DNA of 64,000 nucleotides from NCBI GenBank assembly GCA_016710985.1, contig JADJTX010000007.1, positions 62,001 through 126,000 on the forward strand, in the 5' to 3' direction. Below, piece by piece: positions 1 to 9,056 of the stretch. Both the position numbers and the translations under genes were made by a program. The notes beneath the pieces were generated by a model that was given only the letters and a program-made list of their open reading frames with translations, did no database searches and had not been told where the DNA came from. Each line of letters opens with the position of its first letter. Position 1 is the first letter of the stretch. This DNA comes from Ignavibacteria bacterium (GTDB lineage Bacteria; Bacteroidota; Ignavibacteria; Tepidaquicellales; Tepidaquicellaceae).

Positions 1-921
1 GCGGCGAATGAGGCGGCTTATAAGATTTTAAATGAAGGCGGGAATTCTCTTGATGCTGTTGAAGAAGGCGTCAAGGTTTCCGAAGATGATCCGAATGTAT
101 TGAGTGTTGGATTCGGAGGACTTCCGGATGAGAGAGGCGTAGTAACGCTTGATGCAGCCATAATGGACTGGAAAGCGCGGATCGGAGCGGTGATCTGTGT
201 TGAAAATATTCATAACCCTGTAAGCTTAGCGAGATTAGTTCTTGAAGACACAGAGCATACGATACTTGCAGCTGACGGAGCTTATGAGTTTGCAATTAAG
301 AACGGATTCAAAGCTGAGAATCTGCTTACACAGGAATCCATCAAAAGATTTCATGAATGGAAGCTTACGAAAGGCACAAAGCCCGAAGAAATTCACACGG
401 ATGATTTTAAGATCATAGAATCGAAGCACGATAAAATAAATGAAGACGGATTTCACGATACGATAGGAATGGTTGCGATTGATAAAGACGGACACATTTC
501 AGCATCGTGCACGACCAGCGGAATGGCATGGAAGCTTCACGGAAGAGTAGGAGACAGTCCGATCATAGGTTCGGGGCTTTATGTTGACGGAGAGATCGGC
601 GGCGCATCGTCGACCGGAAGAGGAGAAGAATGCATCAGAGCTTGCGGAAGCTTTCTTATCGTTGAACTTATGCGAAACGGAAAGTCTCCGAAAGAAGCAT
701 GCAGGCTTGCATGTGAGAGAGTGTATAAGCTAAACCGGCTTTCAAGTGTTAACCGGGATCATATATTTCAGGTAGGATTTGTTGCGATGAATGTGAAAGG
801 TGAATACGGCGCATACAGTGTCAGGGACGGTTTCCAGTATGCATTAATGAAAGAAGCGAAGAATGAATTATTCAACAGCGAATTTCTTTTAAGTGAAAAA
901 TTTATAATAGAAGATCTGTAA
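1..921 (+). CDS. Glycosylasparaginase / isoaspartyl peptidase family (5' partial)
   Basis: N-terminal nucleophile hydrolase that cleaves asparagine-linked sugar amides or isoaspartyl peptides. The frame is open from base 1, so the start lies outside the window and the ATG at 100 is internal. The maturation site is visible as HDTIGMV, whose Thr becomes the nucleophile after autocleavage. It is followed by HGRVGDSPI and a glycine-rich GGASSTGRGE segment, as in aspartylglucosaminidase rather than plant-type asparaginases. No signal peptide can be judged because the N-terminus is missing. It sits 12 bases ahead of the next gene and probably shares its transcript. The family assignment is firm; the natural substrate is not known. 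Confidence 0.9.
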   Translation, partial: AANEAAYKILNEGGNSLDAVEEGVKVSEDDPNVLSVGFGGLPDERGVVTLDAAIMDWKARIGAVICVENIHNPVSLARLVLEDTEHTILAADGAYEFAIKNGFKAENLLTQESIKRFHEWKLTKGTKPEEIHTDDFKIIESKHDKINEDGFHDTIGMVAIDKDGHISASCTTSGMAWKLHGRVGDSPIIGSGLYVDGEIGGASSTGRGEECIRACGSFLIVELMRNGKSPKEACRLACERVYKLNRLSSVNRDHIFQVGFVAMNVKGEYGAYSVRDGFQYALMKEAKNELFNSEFLLSEKFIIEDL

Positions 922-933
922 TACTAAATATTA

Positions 934-2643
934 ATGGATAAATTTACAGTAATAAAGAACGGTTTAGTATTAACCTTAGACAAAAAGGGGCAGACAGGTT
1001 ATTTCAATATCATAATCCGTAACGGAAAAATTTTTCTGATCGATTATGAAAGGAAGTTCAATGAGAAAGAATTTAAGCTGAAGAATCCTGAATCCGAAAT
1101 TATCGACGCAAAGGATAAGCTCATAATGCCGGGATTTTTCAATTCAAAGTTAGTTTCTTCATATTCATTAAATAAAGTGTTCTTTAAGAAGTGTTCATAT
1201 CAGAACATTAGTTCATGGCTGTCTCTAAAGCTTGTCGACAGGTATTTAACACAGCTTGAAAATTCCGGGACACTGAAAGATCTATTAAAGCTGAGTTATC
1301 TGCGTTCATTACAAAACGGTGAAATATTTGTAAATGAAAGCAGTATCAGCATAGAAAAAGATTTTTTCGACATTCATTTCACGGACTTTGAATGGATCAG
1401 GCAGTATTACAATCTGACATCTTATGATTATAAGATATCACCCGGGCAGGAAGGAAAGATCTCGTACGGATTTATTTCAGATGAGAACATAAATAATTAT
1501 TCCTTATCTTCTATCAGGAAAAACTTATCCGGAAAAAAACTGAAACTATTCATTGAAGCATCTCTTTCGGAAAAGTCATTTGATTCAATAAAGAAGGTCT
1601 TCGGCAGATCGTTTATTAACGTGCTTTCAGATATGGACCTTGTATCGGCTGATACAATTATATCAAACCCGACTCATTTAAACCCGGTAGAGATAGACAT
1701 TCTGAAGCAAAGGAGATCGAGCATAATAATTTCACCTTCAGACTACGTTAATCTTTCCTATAAAAAAATAGACTTTGATGAACTGATACTTTCCGGCATT
1801 AACATGATCATTGGCACCGGCTATACCGGAAATGATATTCTATCCGAATTGAAAATTTTTTCAACACTGATTTCAAGAAATATTCTGTCATATGAAAGCA
1901 TCCTTCAGCTGGCGGTTTATAATCCTTCATTAGTATTCGGTGTTTCAAACCTAACCGGATCACTCGAAAGAAACAGATCTGCTGACATGATATTTTTCGA
2001 TCTGAAAGATCTCAGAAATACAGTTACACTTCCCGATACTGACAGGGAAAACGTCAGTGAATTCATTATTCAGAATCTGACTTCAAAAGACATCAGTGAC
2101 GTGTTAATCCGGGGGGAAGCTCTCATCAGAGATGGTAAGGATCAAATTAACTTCATAGAATCAGGACAGAATAAATCTTACGAAATCTCACAAAAGCTTT
2201 ATTCAGCTGGGAAATATTTTGAGTTTAAAGAAAAATACCTGATGCGCGGGAGAGTTGATAAATTGAATGAAAATATGACAGAAGAAGAAGAGAAAAAGGA
2301 AGAGATATTTGTTGATATGACCGAAACCGGAGAATACGTAGGTGAAGGCGAGTTTACAATTCTCGGCGCGAAGGAAGATGAGTTTGAAAAACCGAGAGAA
2401 AGGGACATTCCTAAGACTGAAAAGCAGTTTAATCTTAAAGAAATAAAGTCTCTGGAAAAGGACATGAATCTTTTTGAAGGTCTGGAAGATACAGAGGAAA
2501 TTATCAAACCGGTAAAGGCAAAGAAAAAAATTGTGCCGGACAAAATAATCACGGAAGATACGGATGAGCAGAAGATTGTAATAAGAGATGTAAAGCCTCT
2601 ATTGTTTGATGACACAGCATTCGAAACCGGTCCGAAATTTTAA
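934..2643 (+). CDS. Amidohydrolase-like protein lacking metal ligands, with acidic C-terminal tail
   Basis: The first 70 residues and residues about 330-400 follow the amidohydrolase pattern (a beta-sandwich start, IIDAKDKLIMPGFFN, and later NPSLVFG...GSLERNRSADMIFFD). The metal-binding HxH that normally follows PGFxN is replaced by S-K-L-V (residues 71-74), and no other histidine pair takes its place. It is therefore probably not a metal-dependent hydrolase. Residues about 430-569 are a charged Glu/Lys-rich tail of low complexity. After the stop, the next frame continues the same composition to a stop at 2742-2744 (ending KFGFKDEE). Losing one T from the T4 run at 2638-2641 would join the two, so a small frameshift is likely. 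The function is unknown. Confidence 0.7.
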   Translation: MDKFTVIKNGLVLTLDKKGQTGYFNIIIRNGKIFLIDYERKFNEKEFKLKNPESEIIDAKDKLIMPGFFNSKLVSSYSLNKVFFKKCSYQNISSWLSLKLVDRYLTQLENSGTLKDLLKLSYLRSLQNGEIFVNESSISIEKDFFDIHFTDFEWIRQYYNLTSYDYKISPGQEGKISYGFISDENINNYSLSSIRKNLSGKKLKLFIEASLSEKSFDSIKKVFGRSFINVLSDMDLVSADTIISNPTHLNPVEIDILKQRRSSIIISPSDYVNLSYKKIDFDELILSGINMIIGTGYTGNDILSELKIFSTLISRNILSYESILQLAVYNPSLVFGVSNLTGSLERNRSADMIFFDLKDLRNTVTLPDTDRENVSEFIIQNLTSKDISDVLIRGEALIRDGKDQINFIESGQNKSYEISQKLYSAGKYFEFKEKYLMRGRVDKLNENMTEEEEKKEEIFVDMTETGEYVGEGEFTILGAKEDEFEKPRERDIPKTEKQFNLKEIKSLEKDMNLFEGLEDTEEIIKPVKAKKKIVPDKIITEDTDEQKIVIRDVKPLLFDDTAFETGPKF

Positions 2644-2744
2644 AGGAAGCCTCAGTGGAAAAGAAGGAAGAAACGGAAATTAAAAAGGAACCCGAAATAC
2701 AGGCACCGAAGAAATTGAAGTTTGGATTTAAGGATGAGGAGTAA

Positions 2745-2807
2745 GTGTGTTGAGTGTGTTGAGTGTGTGGAGTGTGTGGAGTTGTGTTGAGTGAGTTAAG
2801 TGTGTTT
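2745..2807. repeat. TGTGTTGAG-type short tandem repeat
   Basis: Degenerate 9-10 base units of TGTGTTGAG / TGTGTGGAG fill the space after the dead amidohydrolase gene. No coding or hairpin signal is seen. Confidence 0.75.
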
Positions 2808-2856
2808 CTGTTAGGAATATACTGTAAGTTTGTTTTTAAATTAATTAACCTATTAA

Positions 2857-3324
2857 ATGAAACTTGCTACGTTACTTTATATAAAAAATGAAAAGGGTGA
2901 ATATCTTCTGATGGAAAGACTGAAGGAGCCGAATAAGGGAAAGATGTCGCCACCGGGAGGAAAGCTGAATACAGTTGATCCGGAGACGCCTGCAGAATGC
3001 GCAGCCCGGGAGGCGTTTGAAGAGTGTCAGATCATTTCAAAACCGGAAGACTGGAAGCTTCTCGGGATTATAGCTGAAAAGAATTTTCCGGGGATCGGGA
3101 ATATCATGATCTTTCTTATGGAATATAAATTTCCGCTGACCGAATTGCCGGAAAAGTGCAACGAAGGCGAGTTTTTTTTCATTCATCCGGACAAATTTTT
3201 TGATTATGACATTCCGGCTACGGATAGATTATTTATGTGGGAAAAGATATTGAAAGAGGACGGAGAGCTGTTTATGATGAGGCTGGATTGCAGTAATTAT
3301 CCGGAGGTGATAATTGATAGTTGA
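2857..3324 (+). CDS. Nudix hydrolase (MutT-like)
   Basis: A 155-residue Nudix protein, the usual size for a single-domain house-cleaning pyrophosphohydrolase (for example on oxidised dNTPs). The Nudix box is GGKLNTVDPE followed by seven residues and REAFEEC, with all the metal-binding Glu residues present. There are two extra residues between the Gly pair and the first Glu, a known variation. SPPGGKL resembles 8-oxo-dGTP diphosphatases. The last residues (VIIDS) and the stop codon come from the TTGATA repeat that follows, so the ancestral C-terminus may have ended slightly earlier. The exact substrate cannot be read from the sequence. Confidence 0.88.
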   Translation: MKLATLLYIKNEKGEYLLMERLKEPNKGKMSPPGGKLNTVDPETPAECAAREAFEECQIISKPEDWKLLGIIAEKNFPGIGNIMIFLMEYKFPLTELPEKCNEGEFFFIHPDKFFDYDIPATDRLFMWEKILKEDGELFMMRLDCSNYPEVIIDS

Positions 3325-3418
3325 TAATTGATAATTGATAATTGATAGTTGATAGTTGATAGTTGATATTGATAGTTGATAGTTGATAACTGATAGTTGA
3401 TAATTGATAGATAGTTGA
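3308..3418. repeat. TTGATAA/TTGATAG tandem repeat (7 bp)
   Basis: About fifteen copies of a 7-base unit TTGATAA or TTGATAG run directly from the end of the Nudix gene. The same unit recurs at 5127-5240 and 55268-55299. Confidence 0.95.
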
Positions 3419-3420
3419 TG

Positions 3421-3582
3421 ATGAACTTAATGAACTTAATGAACTTAATGAACTTAATGAACTTAATGAACTTAATGAACTTAACGAACTTAACGAACTT
3501 AACGAACTTAACGAACTTAACGAACTTAATGAACTCAACGAACTCAACAAACTCAACAAACTCAACAAACTCAACGAACTTA
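3421..3582. repeat. GAACTTAAT tandem repeat (9 bp)
   Basis: Near-perfect 9-base repeat that drifts from GAACTTAAT to GAACTTAAC and then to AACTCAACA. It is open in several frames only because the unit length is a multiple of three; those frames encode monotonous peptides and are not genes. Confidence 0.95.
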
Positions 3583-3624
3583 AAAAACGAAATTTTAAAC
3601 AAATGTAAGAGGTTTTAGAGAACG

Positions 3625-4530
3625 TTGGAAAAAAACAAACATACTAATCATATCGAAAGGAAAGGAAAGAATTTGAATTCAGACTCTACCAGTAAAAATC
3701 CTACAATTGAAACACTACCGGACATTCAAAATCAGAAAGACATCAGGCAAATACCTATAGATAAAGTAGGTGTAAAGAACTTGAAATATCCAATTGCAGT
3801 AAAGGATAAGAAAAACGTGCTGCAGCATACAATTGCGACAATAGCCATGACAGTTGACCTGCCGCATCAATTCAAGGGTACGCATATGAGCAGATTTGTC
3901 GAGATCCTCCAGTGCAAGGACAGGGAGATTCACGTTGATTCTATCGATACAATATTAGTTGAAATGCAGGCACGTCTTAAGGCGGATGCCTCACACATTG
4001 AGATAGAGTTTCCATACTTTATGGAAAAGAAGGCACCTGCAACAGGCAAGCCGTCTTTGATTGATTATGTTGCTAAATTCCATGCAGTGAGAAATAAGGA
4101 TAAGAAAGATTTCATTCTGACTGTGAAGGTACCGGTCACTACTCTGTGTCCGTGTTCAAAGAATATTTCTAAATACGGAGCTCATAATCAGAGAGGAGAA
4201 GTTACGGTTGCGGTGAGATTCAAGGATACTGTATGGATAGAAGATCTTATTGAAATAGTTGAAAGCAGCGCGAGTTCGGAGCTTTATTCACTTTTAAAAA
4301 GGGAAGATGAAAAGGTTGTAACTGAAAGGGCTTATGAGAATCCCGTGTTTGTCGAGGACCTTGTGAGGAACGTAGTGGTAAAATTAAAAGCAAACGGTAG
4401 CATTACATGGTATAATGTCGAGGCGGAGAACTTTGAAAGCATTCATAATCATAATGCATATGCACAGATCGAGTCGCATAATGTATTCACTAATGGTCAT
4501 TCGGAAGATTATATCATTAACAGATATTAA
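3625..4530 (+). CDS. folE2: GTP cyclohydrolase FolE2 (type IB)
   Basis: Zinc- or metal-dependent enzyme that makes 7,8-dihydroneopterin triphosphate from GTP for folate (and queuosine-type) synthesis. The sequence is characteristic: PDIQNQKDIRQIPIDKVGV, then HTIATIAMTVDLP, GTHMSRFVE, and the metal-site loop TTLCPCSKNISKYGAHNQRG. At 301 residues it is slightly longer than usual because of a charged 35-residue N-terminus. The start is TTG at 3625; no ATG occurs before the conserved region. It stands alone after the repeat tract. Type IB enzymes are known to work with several divalent metals and often back up zinc-dependent FolE. Confidence 0.93.
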   Translation: MEKNKHTNHIERKGKNLNSDSTSKNPTIETLPDIQNQKDIRQIPIDKVGVKNLKYPIAVKDKKNVLQHTIATIAMTVDLPHQFKGTHMSRFVEILQCKDREIHVDSIDTILVEMQARLKADASHIEIEFPYFMEKKAPATGKPSLIDYVAKFHAVRNKDKKDFILTVKVPVTTLCPCSKNISKYGAHNQRGEVTVAVRFKDTVWIEDLIEIVESSASSELYSLLKREDEKVVTERAYENPVFVEDLVRNVVVKLKANGSITWYNVEAENFESIHNHNAYAQIESHNVFTNGHSEDYIINRY

Positions 4531-4617
4531 GTGGATTCATAAGATTTAAGATTCATAAGATTCATAAGATTCGTAAGATATCAGATGAACTTAAGAGTCT
4601 TAAGAATCTTACGAATC
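4531..4617. repeat. ATTCATAAG repeat ending in an inverted repeat
   Basis: Four copies of a 9-base unit (AAGATTCAT) lead into a perfect 12-base inverted pair, GATTCGTAAGAT at 4568-4579 and ATCTTACGAATC at 4606-4617. The transcript end of folE2 could fold here, but no T-tract follows, so it is not called a terminator. Confidence 0.7.
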
Positions 4618-4650
4618 AAACAGCTTTTGTCTTTGTAATAAAAAATCAAA

Positions 4651-5127
4651 ATGGGTATATTTTATATAAATTCAATTAAAAAAATAATGAGAAATAGCTC
4701 TAAAAGGGTAAGATTTTCAGTAATTTTACTTTCCTTAATAACTATATTTGCAGTTAACTTTGCAAATGCACAGACAGCTCCAAGCGTCTCGGCAATTCCA
4801 AACAAAAAATCATACAGTCCGGGTGAATCAGGAGTTCTTACCCTCACTTTCAAAACCGGCTCCAAAGTAAAGATCCCAAAGGATCCTGAGGTAACAGTAA
4901 ACCTGAGCGGTGATATTGAAGCCGGAGGATTACAGGACTATTCAGGCGGTGAAGGAGATTATATCAGCGGATCAAAGGTGAAATACAATTTTACCGTTCC
5001 GGGTAACGCAGCAAGCGGCTCGACAATTACTGTTTCGGGTAGCGTTAAATTTGGTTACTGTACTGTGACGGATGGTGTATGCAAGATCGGGAATAAGGAA
5101 TTTACGGCGAAGATAAGGGTGAAGTGA
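4651..5127 (+). CDS. Secreted DsbD N-terminal-like domain protein
   Basis: A 158-residue protein with a signal peptide (hydrophobic FSVILLSLITIFAVNFANA, cleavage before QTAP). It is followed by one immunoglobulin-like beta domain. Near the C-terminus the spacing GYCTVTDGVCKIG resembles the redox-active cysteine pair in the N-terminal periplasmic domain of DsbD-type reductases, so it may pass electrons to periplasmic thiol proteins. No transmembrane DsbD core is encoded beside it. The start could be ATG at 4651 or the ATG at 4687, which gives a more typical signal peptide. The TTGATAA repeat begins immediately at the stop codon. The family call is moderate. Confidence 0.6.
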   Translation: MGIFYINSIKKIMRNSSKRVRFSVILLSLITIFAVNFANAQTAPSVSAIPNKKSYSPGESGVLTLTFKTGSKVKIPKDPEVTVNLSGDIEAGGLQDYSGGEGDYISGSKVKYNFTVPGNAASGSTITVSGSVKFGYCTVTDGVCKIGNKEFTAKIRVK

Positions 5128-5312
5128 TAATTGATAATTGATAATTGATAATTGATAATTGATAATTGATAATTGATAATTGATAATGAATTGTAATTGA
5201 TTGAAATTGATAATTGATAATTGATAATTGATAGTTGATGACGATTTCACCATTGACGATTCACCATTGGCTATTCACGATTGACCATTCACGATTGACG
5301 ATTCACGATTAG
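5127..5312. repeat. TTGATAA tandem repeat followed by CGATTCACCATTG repeats
   Basis: About a dozen TTGATAA units (5127-5240) identical to those after the Nudix gene. They are followed by a second family of longer units made of ATTCACGATTGAC / ATTCACCATTGAC (5241-5312), which reappears in reverse form at 57637-57699. Confidence 0.92.
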
Positions 5313-5332
5313 AAAAAACTACAATGAACTAA

Positions 5333-6076
5333 ATGAGAGATGCATATTACTTTTTTTCCGATGTACATCTGGGACTGGAGTCTAAAGAGAAGGAAAAGTT
5401 AAAGGAATCGAAGGTCGTCGAATTTTTAACCGAAGCTGAAAAGGATGCGAAAGAGATATTTATAGTCGGCGACTTGTTTGACTGCTGGATCGAATATAAA
5501 CAGGTAGTTCCGAAGGGATATTATAAACTGTTCACGAAGATCTCGGAGATCATTGACAAAGGGATAAAGATAAATTACATCGCAGGCAATCACGACTTCT
5601 GGAAAGGAAGTTTTTTCAAAGATGAATTCGGGATTGAGATATGTCACGAGCATATTGAGCGGGAGATCGAAGGTAAGAAATTTTTCATTCATCACGGAGA
5701 CGGGTTTGCTCATAATGATCTTGGATACAGGATCTTAAAGAAAGTTTTAAGAAATAACATAAGTCAGAAACTGTATTCATGGCTTCATCCTGACATCGGT
5801 ATATGGCTGGCAAAAGGGACTTCGGAAACTTCGAGAAATCATACGAATGAAAAAGATTATTCCGAACAGGACGGGATGAAGGAATACGGGTTTAAGAAAA
5901 TTGATGAAGGTTTTGACTACGTGATAATGGGGCACAGGCATAAGCCGCAGATGTTCACTCACGGAAAAGGATATTATTTAAACCTCGGCGACTGGATAGA
6001 ATATTTTACTTACGGAGTATTTAAGAATAATGAATTTGAGTTGAAGAAGTTTTATGATATAAAAAAACACGGATAA
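5333..6076 (+). CDS. lpxH: UDP-2,3-diacylglucosamine pyrophosphatase-like phosphoesterase (LpxH-like)
   Basis: Calcineurin-like phosphoesterase of the LpxH group, expected to release lipid X from UDP-diacylglucosamine in lipid A synthesis at the inner face of the membrane. Every block of the fold is visible: FSDVHLG near residue 8, VGDLFD, AGNHDFW, FIHHGDG, MGHRHKPQ and NLGDW near the end. Length 247 agrees with the family. The tail lacks a membrane anchor. It stands between repeat tracts with no partner gene, so the lipid A role rests on family similarity; a related phosphoesterase is the alternative. Confidence 0.82.
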   Translation: MRDAYYFFSDVHLGLESKEKEKLKESKVVEFLTEAEKDAKEIFIVGDLFDCWIEYKQVVPKGYYKLFTKISEIIDKGIKINYIAGNHDFWKGSFFKDEFGIEICHEHIEREIEGKKFFIHHGDGFAHNDLGYRILKKVLRNNISQKLYSWLHPDIGIWLAKGTSETSRNHTNEKDYSEQDGMKEYGFKKIDEGFDYVIMGHRHKPQMFTHGKGYYLNLGDWIEYFTYGVFKNNEFELKKFYDIKKHG

Positions 6077-6138
6077 TACATTTACATTTAATAAAAGTTA
6101 AAATATTCTTTTAAAAAATATTGAAACATTAACATTTC

Positions 6139-6200
6139 CTTAGGCCCTACCCTGCCCTCTCCTTTGTTTTAAAGGGGAAGGTTGGGAAGGGTTATAAGCA
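6139..6200. repeat. C-rich/G-rich imperfect inverted repeat
   Basis: A C-tract strand (CCCTACCCTGCCCTCTCCTTT) of 21 bases pairs imperfectly with AAAGGGGAAGGTTGGGAAGGG across a short T-rich loop. It stands out in this AT-rich DNA. The G-rich arm has four G-runs. It lies between lpxH-like and PBP genes; dispersed REP-like element or terminator are both possible. Confidence 0.5.
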
Positions 6201-6265
6201 ATTGTTAGCAGAGAAAAACACTTTTTACAAACGCAGCACAAAAGTATTAAAGGCATAAAATCAAT

Positions 6266-8563
6266 TTGGCAAAAAACAATAAATACAACGACGAAGAATT
6301 AGATAAATATTTCGCAGATAAGGAATACCGGAAAAAGAAGCTTCGCAAAAAGAATAATTCTAACAATTTCTTTAAAATAATATCTCTTGTAATTCTAATC
6401 TGTATCGGAGTTTTCGCAGGGTATCTGTATTATCTTTCAACCGGTTTACCTTCACTTGCGGAGCTTGAGAATCCTAAGCTTGAAGAGGCTACAAAAATTT
6501 ATTCATCTGACGGTGAATTGATTGATAAGTTCTTCCTCAAGAACCGGACTAAGGTCACGCTTGATAATGTTCCAAAGGAGATGATAGAAGCATTAATCGC
6601 AACAGAAGACAGAAAATTCTATGATCACTGGGGCGTTGACATTGACAGGATATTCAAGGCGATGTTTAAGAATGTATTAAGCGGCAGTTTGACTAAAGAA
6701 GGAGCTTCGACCATTACGCAGCAGCTGGCAAGAAATTTATATAAAGATATCGGTAATGAAGTTTCAATAAACCGAAAGCTTCGTGAAGCGATGACGGCAG
6801 TTCAGGTTGAGAGAACATATACGAAGGAAGAAATACTTGCTTACTATCTGAATACCGTTTACTTTGGCAAAGGTGCATACGGAATAGAAGCCGCAGCTCA
6901 GACATACTTTAATAAAAATTCAAAAGACTTAACTCTCGACGAATGTGCATTGCTTGTAGGTGTGCTTAAATCACCGACAAACTATGATCCTGTAGATCAG
7001 CCGGAAGCGGCATTGAAAAGACGGAATCTTGTGCTGAATGAAATGTATGAGTCCGAATACATTACAAAAGAAAATTTAAATGTAGCTGTTAATGATCCGA
7101 TCAAAATAACATTTAAAAAGGATTATGTAACTTTTAATTCGCCTGCTCCGCAATTTACTGAATATGTTCGGCAGATACTTGAAAAGAAAGCCGAGCAATA
7201 CGGATATGATCTTTACAGGGACGGTTTAAAAATTTATACCTCGCTTGATTCAAGATTTCAGAAGCATGCAGTAGACGCAGTCAGAAATCAGCTGGTTCCG
7301 TTTCAGAAGTCTTTTAACGGATACTGGAACTGGAATTCAAACAGGGGAATTCTTGAGGACAACATAGAAAAGACAATCAGACAGTCAGAAGATTTTAAAA
7401 AAGCAAAGACAGAAGATGAGCGAACAAAAATTTATAATAAGTTAAAAAACAGCAAAGCTTTTATTCACTCCATAAAGATCCTTGCAACAACTGTTCAGGT
7501 AGGCTTTGTTGTAATGAACCCAAAGACCGGAGAAATAAAAGCAATGGTCGGATCTAATCCCAACACAGTTTTTAAATACGGACTGAATCATGTCACTCAG
7601 ATAAAGAGGCAGCCGGGTTCGTCATTTAAGCCATTTGTTTATACTACAGCTGTTCTCAACGGATATTCTCCGGGTTATATGATATCTAATGAACCAATAA
7701 GCGTAAACATTGGCGGTACTATATGGTCTCCTAAGGGAGGCGGGACTGGCGGTAAAATGACAATGCGAGACGGGATCGCAAATTCTGTAAATGTAATTGC
7801 AGTAAGAACTGCAATGGATATAGCCCCTTTGGATAAAGTAATTAATTTAGCTCATCAGATGGGTGTAAATTCCGATCTGCCAAACGTACTATCGTTACCA
7901 CTCGGAGTTGGTGAAGTCAGTCCTCTTGAAATGACAAATGCTTACGGGACAATTGCAAACGAAGGAATATGGGTCGAACCAATAGCAATAATCAAGATCG
8001 AAGACAGAAACGGAAAAGTGATAGAAGAATTCCATCCTGAGACCCGTGAAGTATTCAGTGAAGATGTGGCATATGTAGTAAGCGACATGATGGAAGATGT
8101 AATTGATCATGGTACGGCATCAAGCATAAGACAGTATTTTCACAGGCCCTCAGCCGGAAAGACCGGAACGACTCAGAGCTTCGGTGATGCATGGTTTGTG
8201 GGATTCACTCCTCAGTTTGTCGCAGGAGTCTGGTTAGGTTTTGATGATGCCAGAATTAAATTCGGCGGCGGTTACGGACAGGGTGGTAAAGCAGCTGCAC
8301 CGATTTGGGGAAAGTTCATGCAGGAACTTTACTCAGATGAGGAATTTGATTTTCCGGTAGCATATTTTTTAATGCCTGACGGAGTTGAAGAAGCAAATGT
8401 TTGTACAATAACAGGTTTAAGAAGTAACGGCTCATGTCCCTCTACATCCGACCTCATCATAAAAAAATTCAATGAAAAGAAATGCAACATTTCTCATTAT
8501 TCTGCGCCTGCTGAAACATCAGTGGAAACTAAAGAGCCGCCGGCGGGAAGCGTTGGATATTAG
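6266..8563 (+). CDS. mrcA: Penicillin-binding protein 1A (bifunctional glycosyltransferase/transpeptidase)
   Basis: Builds and cross-links peptidoglycan. It has a basic cytoplasmic N-terminus, one transmembrane helix (about residues 36-57), a GT51 domain with ATEDRKFYDHWGVD (catalytic Glu114) and STITQQLARNLY, then a transpeptidase domain. The transpeptidase has the three active-site motifs S452-S-F-K455, S507-V-N509 and K632-T-G634. Length 765 is usual for class A PBPs. The start is TTG at 6266, chosen because it gives a complete basic N-terminus and no ATG precedes the helix. It stands as its own unit between an inverted repeat and ndk. Confidence 0.95.
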   Translation: MAKNNKYNDEELDKYFADKEYRKKKLRKKNNSNNFFKIISLVILICIGVFAGYLYYLSTGLPSLAELENPKLEEATKIYSSDGELIDKFFLKNRTKVTLDNVPKEMIEALIATEDRKFYDHWGVDIDRIFKAMFKNVLSGSLTKEGASTITQQLARNLYKDIGNEVSINRKLREAMTAVQVERTYTKEEILAYYLNTVYFGKGAYGIEAAAQTYFNKNSKDLTLDECALLVGVLKSPTNYDPVDQPEAALKRRNLVLNEMYESEYITKENLNVAVNDPIKITFKKDYVTFNSPAPQFTEYVRQILEKKAEQYGYDLYRDGLKIYTSLDSRFQKHAVDAVRNQLVPFQKSFNGYWNWNSNRGILEDNIEKTIRQSEDFKKAKTEDERTKIYNKLKNSKAFIHSIKILATTVQVGFVVMNPKTGEIKAMVGSNPNTVFKYGLNHVTQIKRQPGSSFKPFVYTTAVLNGYSPGYMISNEPISVNIGGTIWSPKGGGTGGKMTMRDGIANSVNVIAVRTAMDIAPLDKVINLAHQMGVNSDLPNVLSLPLGVGEVSPLEMTNAYGTIANEGIWVEPIAIIKIEDRNGKVIEEFHPETREVFSEDVAYVVSDMMEDVIDHGTASSIRQYFHRPSAGKTGTTQSFGDAWFVGFTPQFVAGVWLGFDDARIKFGGGYGQGGKAAAPIWGKFMQELYSDEEFDFPVAYFLMPDGVEEANVCTITGLRSNGSCPSTSDLIIKKFNEKKCNISHYSAPAETSVETKEPPAGSVGY

Positions 8564-8639
8564 CGGTAGGTATTGATATTGATATAATAAATTTAAAATT
8601 AAATTTAAAAAAATATAAATTAAGAAAGGATAATCTAAT

Positions 8640-9056
8640 TTGTTGCAAAGAACATTGTGTATAGTAAAGCCTGATGCAGTAAAGAAAAATGTTCAGGGAA
8701 GCATCATTCAAAAAATTTCAGATGCCGGTTTTAAAATACTGGGAATGAAGATGATAAAGCTAAGTGAAACTATGGGGGAAAAGTTTTATGAAGTTCATAA
8801 GGAAAGACCTTTTTACGGAGAACTGGTTTCATTCATGATATCAGGACCGGTTGTAGTAGTTGCACTGGAAAAGGAAAATGCAGTTACAGATTACAGAACA
8901 CTTATCGGAGCTACAGACCCTGCGGAAGCAGCCGAAGGAACAATCAGGAAAATGTTTGCAGATTCAAAAGCTGAGAATGCCGTTCACGGATCGGATTCAG
9001 AGGAGAATGGCAAAATTGAAGTGTCATTCTTTTTTGCTGAGAGTGAACTGGCGTAA
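8640..9056 (+). CDS. ndk: Nucleoside diphosphate kinase
   Basis: Transfers the gamma phosphate between nucleoside triphosphates and diphosphates. The 138 residues match the family size. TLCIVKPDAV opens the protein and NAVHGSDS carries the phosphorylated His116. Only a TTG start (8640) fits, because the conserved strand begins four residues later. A purine-rich AAGAAAGGA lies about 11 bases upstream and may serve as ribosome binding site. The gene is 76 bases after the PBP gene. Confidence 0.97.
   Translation: MLQRTLCIVKPDAVKKNVQGSIIQKISDAGFKILGMKMIKLSETMGEKFYEVHKERPFYGELVSFMISGPVVVVALEKENAVTDYRTLIGATDPAEAAEGTIRKMFADSKAENAVHGSDSEENGKIEVSFFFAESELA

Noticed and set aside
2199..2615. Ser-rich 138-residue ORF on the minus strand
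   Set aside because: Antisense of the Glu/Lys-rich tail of the amidohydrolase-like protein; composition follows from the opposite strand.
3272..3618. Overlapping ORFs on both strands coding for Ser-Leu, Asn-Leu or Phe-Val rich peptides
   Set aside because: They are translations of the 9-base GAACTTAAT tandem repeat; no start signal, no conserved sequence.
4568..4617. Terminator after folE2
   Set aside because: The inverted pair is perfect but has a 26-base loop and no T-tract, so it was kept only as a repeat.
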